Shown here: positions 62,359 through 64,000 of the stretch, piece by piece
Layout: the number at the start of each line of letters is the position of its first letter
Position numbering within the stretch: the stretch's first letter is position 1
Assembly (NCBI RefSeq): GCF_004358095.2
Contig: NZ_SMZJ02000004.1
Coordinates: 287,031 to 351,030, forward strand
Direction: 5' to 3'
Length of the DNA stretch: 64,000 nucleotides
Source of the DNA: Seonamhaeicola sediminis
Lineage (GTDB): Bacteria > Bacteroidota > Bacteroidia > Flavobacteriales > Flavobacteriaceae
Position numbers and translations under genes: made by a program
Notes under the pieces: model-generated
What the model was told of the DNA's origin: nothing
Database searches by the model: none
What the model saw: only the letters and a program-made list of their open reading frames with translations

Positions 62359-64000
62359 ATGCAAGAACACCTCAAAACCAACATACTTAACTTTAAATGG
62401 CCTAATAGTGCGCCTACCATTTATTTAACTTCAGAGGATATAGAAGGTAGCCATCCCATACATAAATCTAAATTTTCAAGGCAGATTAAAGAGGTGTTTC
62501 CAGATGCAGACTTATCTAACAAAGACCAAATATTTACAACATTTACAACAGAAATACCAGATGCACCAAGCATTAAGCTAAATTTAGTAGATGGTAGAGA
62601 ATTAAGAATTTACAAGCAATTCCTTAAACATCAATTAAGAAACTATTTTAAATCTAAAGACTATATAGTAGTAAAAAACTTTGTTGGCGATGTACAAGTG
62701 TGGATGCCATCAAAAAAAGGGAATACAGCAGACTATAACCTCTACTATAAATTCTCATTTAAAATACAATTTGCAAAATTAACCGACTTACCAGAGCTTA
62801 TTGTATCGTATGATGGCACATCAAAAGTCCTTACAACTTCGGTTAAGGATATAGAGGATTCAGAGCTAATAAAACGTTGTGTATACGGTCAAAAAACGTT
62901 TAATTACCAAATGGACCTCGATACAGAGGAAAAACAAGAATTTCACAATGCCATTCAGTTTGACCAAGCATTCCCTATTTTTAATTTGCCATTAGCACGA
63001 GCATTAAACATACCTATTGAGGAACCTGTAAGACCAATTAATAAATACCAAAAGTACGTAGCACTTATTAATAATTTTGCAACCAACTATCTGTTTACAG
63101 AAGATTTTAAAGCCATATTTCCTTTTAAGACTTATGCATTTATTGATGTGCCACTTAATCGTATCAATCACATTGACCCACAAGTAGGATTATTAGAATT
63201 TGGTAAAGACCAATACGGTAACAAGAAAACCCATTTAGTGCCTAAATTGGCAATGAATAATCTTAATCCTTATAAGAGACCAAACAACCAAAACATTAAG
63301 TTTTTCTTTGTGTACCATACGTCTCATAAAGAAGCAATTAAAACCTTTTACAATAACCTTAAAACTGGCGTTACTGCGGATAAAAAGTATTTTAAAGGGA
63401 TTGAGGCTTATGTAAACATTAAGGCTTCAACGTCTAAAGAACATTTTATTGAGTTTACCAATGAAAGCGACCCAATTCCAGAAATAGTTGAAAAGTTAGA
63501 GAGCTTAACCTTCGACCACGATAATGTACGTTATGCAGCGTTCTATTTAAGTCCTTTCGATAAATTCACACCAAATCCCGAAGACCGAGACATCTATATT
63601 CAAATCAAAGAATTGTTTTTAAATGAAGGCATTGTTACGCAGGTTGTGGATTATGAAAAAATGGTGGTCAATATCGAGAATCAATACAACTTCCAATTCA
63701 CATTACAAAATATGGCATTAGCTATTCACGCTAAATTAGGTGGTGCACCTTGGAAACTCGCAGTAACCGATAAAAAAGAATTAGTAATTGGTGTTGGTGC
63801 TTTTACCAATCAAGGCGAAAACAGACGGTATATAGCAAGTGCCTTTAGTTTTCAAAACAATGGTTTATTTAGAAAGTTCGAATATTTTGACCAAAGCGAA
63901 ACAGACCTATTGGCAGGAAGTATATGTAAAGCCATTAGAGATTTTACATCGGTTGCTGAAGCAGATAAAGTAGTCATTCACTTTTATAAGGAAATGAGCT
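62359..64000 (+). CDS. prokaryotic Argonaute (MID-PIWI) protein, 3' end outside window
   Basis: The frame from ATG 62359 is open to the window edge (547 codons). Residues about 300-450 look like a MID domain (KFFFVYHTSHKEAI, YAAFYLSPFDKF, VVDYEKMV), followed by the PIWI opening ALAIHAKLGGAPWKL (LGGAPW at 460-465), IGVGAF (478-482), ASAFSFQNNGLFRKFEYF and VVIHFYKEMS. The usual first catalytic Asp (GxD in the first PIWI strand) is Gly480, so slicing is doubtful. Residues 1-300 do not show a PAZ domain I can recognise; total length should be about 700. It follows the HEPN gene by 17 bases. Guide-directed recognition of invader nucleic acid is the inferred role. Confidence 0.85.
   Translation, partial: MQEHLKTNILNFKWPNSAPTIYLTSEDIEGSHPIHKSKFSRQIKEVFPDADLSNKDQIFTTFTTEIPDAPSIKLNLVDGRELRIYKQFLKHQLRNYFKSKDYIVVKNFVGDVQVWMPSKKGNTADYNLYYKFSFKIQFAKLTDLPELIVSYDGTSKVLTTSVKDIEDSELIKRCVYGQKTFNYQMDLDTEEKQEFHNAIQFDQAFPIFNLPLARALNIPIEEPVRPINKYQKYVALINNFATNYLFTEDFKAIFPFKTYAFIDVPLNRINHIDPQVGLLEFGKDQYGNKKTHLVPKLAMNNLNPYKRPNNQNIKFFFVYHTSHKEAIKTFYNNLKTGVTADKKYFKGIEAYVNIKASTSKEHFIEFTNESDPIPEIVEKLESLTFDHDNVRYAAFYLSPFDKFTPNPEDRDIYIQIKELFLNEGIVTQVVDYEKMVVNIENQYNFQFTLQNMALAIHAKLGGAPWKLAVTDKKELVIGVGAFTNQGENRRYIASAFSFQNNGLFRKFEYFDQSETDLLAGSICKAIRDFTSVAEADKVVIHFYKEMS

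Larger units (their letters stand above)
51129..64000 (+). mobile_element. integrated defence island downstream of mnmE (right end outside window)
   Basis: From the mnmE stop onward all genes are accessory and point the same way: excisionase-like protein, tyrosine integrase, an unknown protein, two HTH proteins, two primase/helicase-like proteins, then a type IIG restriction-modification enzyme, a HEPN Abi protein and an Argonaute. This is the layout of a Bacteroidota integrative element with a defence cargo. No conjugation (tra) genes are visible, so it could be a mobilisable island or satellite. The right boundary is not in the window. Confidence 0.8.

Noticed and set aside
62359-64000. Short pAgo of a SPARTA/SPARSA system
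   Set aside because: Short pAgos start almost directly with MID-PIWI, and their TIR-APAZ or SIR2-APAZ partner is a separate gene. Here some 300 residues precede MID and the upstream partner is a HEPN protein with no visible TIR, SIR2 or APAZ.

Overview
The window comes from an AT-rich member of the Bacteroidota, most likely a marine Flavobacteriaceae. The evidence is type IX secretion genes (PorP/SprF, a type B sorting domain), a SusD lipoprotein, a bacillithiol-type YtxJ protein, menaquinone genes and several promoters of the Bacteroidota TAnnTTTG (-7) type. No rRNA, tRNA or CRISPR array was seen.

Bases 1-6436 (minus strand) form a long molybdenum-cofactor operon: moeA, a ModE-like regulator, a TauE/SafE transporter, mobA, moaD, moeB-rhodanese, moaE, a four-helix-bundle protein, a moaC-mog fusion and moaA (cut by the window edge). 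Divergent from it, 6559-12768 encodes the Mo enzyme that needs this cofactor: NapD, periplasmic nitrate reductase NapA, a tetraheme NapB made of two NapB-like modules, a tetraheme lipoprotein, and an NrfC/NrfD-type quinol dehydrogenase. After a T9SS pair (12820-16898) come an FNR-like regulator, a globin, a heme lipoprotein, a cytochrome-b-like membrane protein, a 2Fe-2S flavin reductase, a pentaheme cytochrome, a nitrate-type ABC transporter and an outer-membrane porin (17115-27626). Two palindrome families in the promoters appear to tie these nitrate genes into one regulon.

Bases 27797-51128 are mostly housekeeping: an orphan SusD, a carboxypeptidase-regulatory-like protein, a transglutaminase-like protein, YifB/ComM, DUF2891-Nramp-pxpABC (5-oxoproline), deoD and two deoC paralogues (one lacking a catalytic lysine), clpB, ytxJ, paaI-menF-menD, cvfB and mnmE.

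Directly after mnmE the character changes. From 51129 to the window end lies an integrated island: an excisionase-like protein, a tyrosine integrase, a replication module (two HTH proteins, a VirE-N-like primase part, a PriCT-2/DUF3987 helicase), then a defence cluster. The cluster holds a C-protein-like XRE regulator with a single-chain type IIG restriction-modification enzyme, a small gene broken by an in-frame TAG, a HEPN RNase of the Abi_2 (AbiD/F) family preceded by a probable structured RNA, and an Argonaute (PIWI) gene that runs off the right edge. The Argonaute starts 17 bases after the HEPN gene, and glycine stands where the first catalytic aspartate of PIWI is expected. This HEPN-Argonaute pair is the best candidate here for an undescribed defence system.
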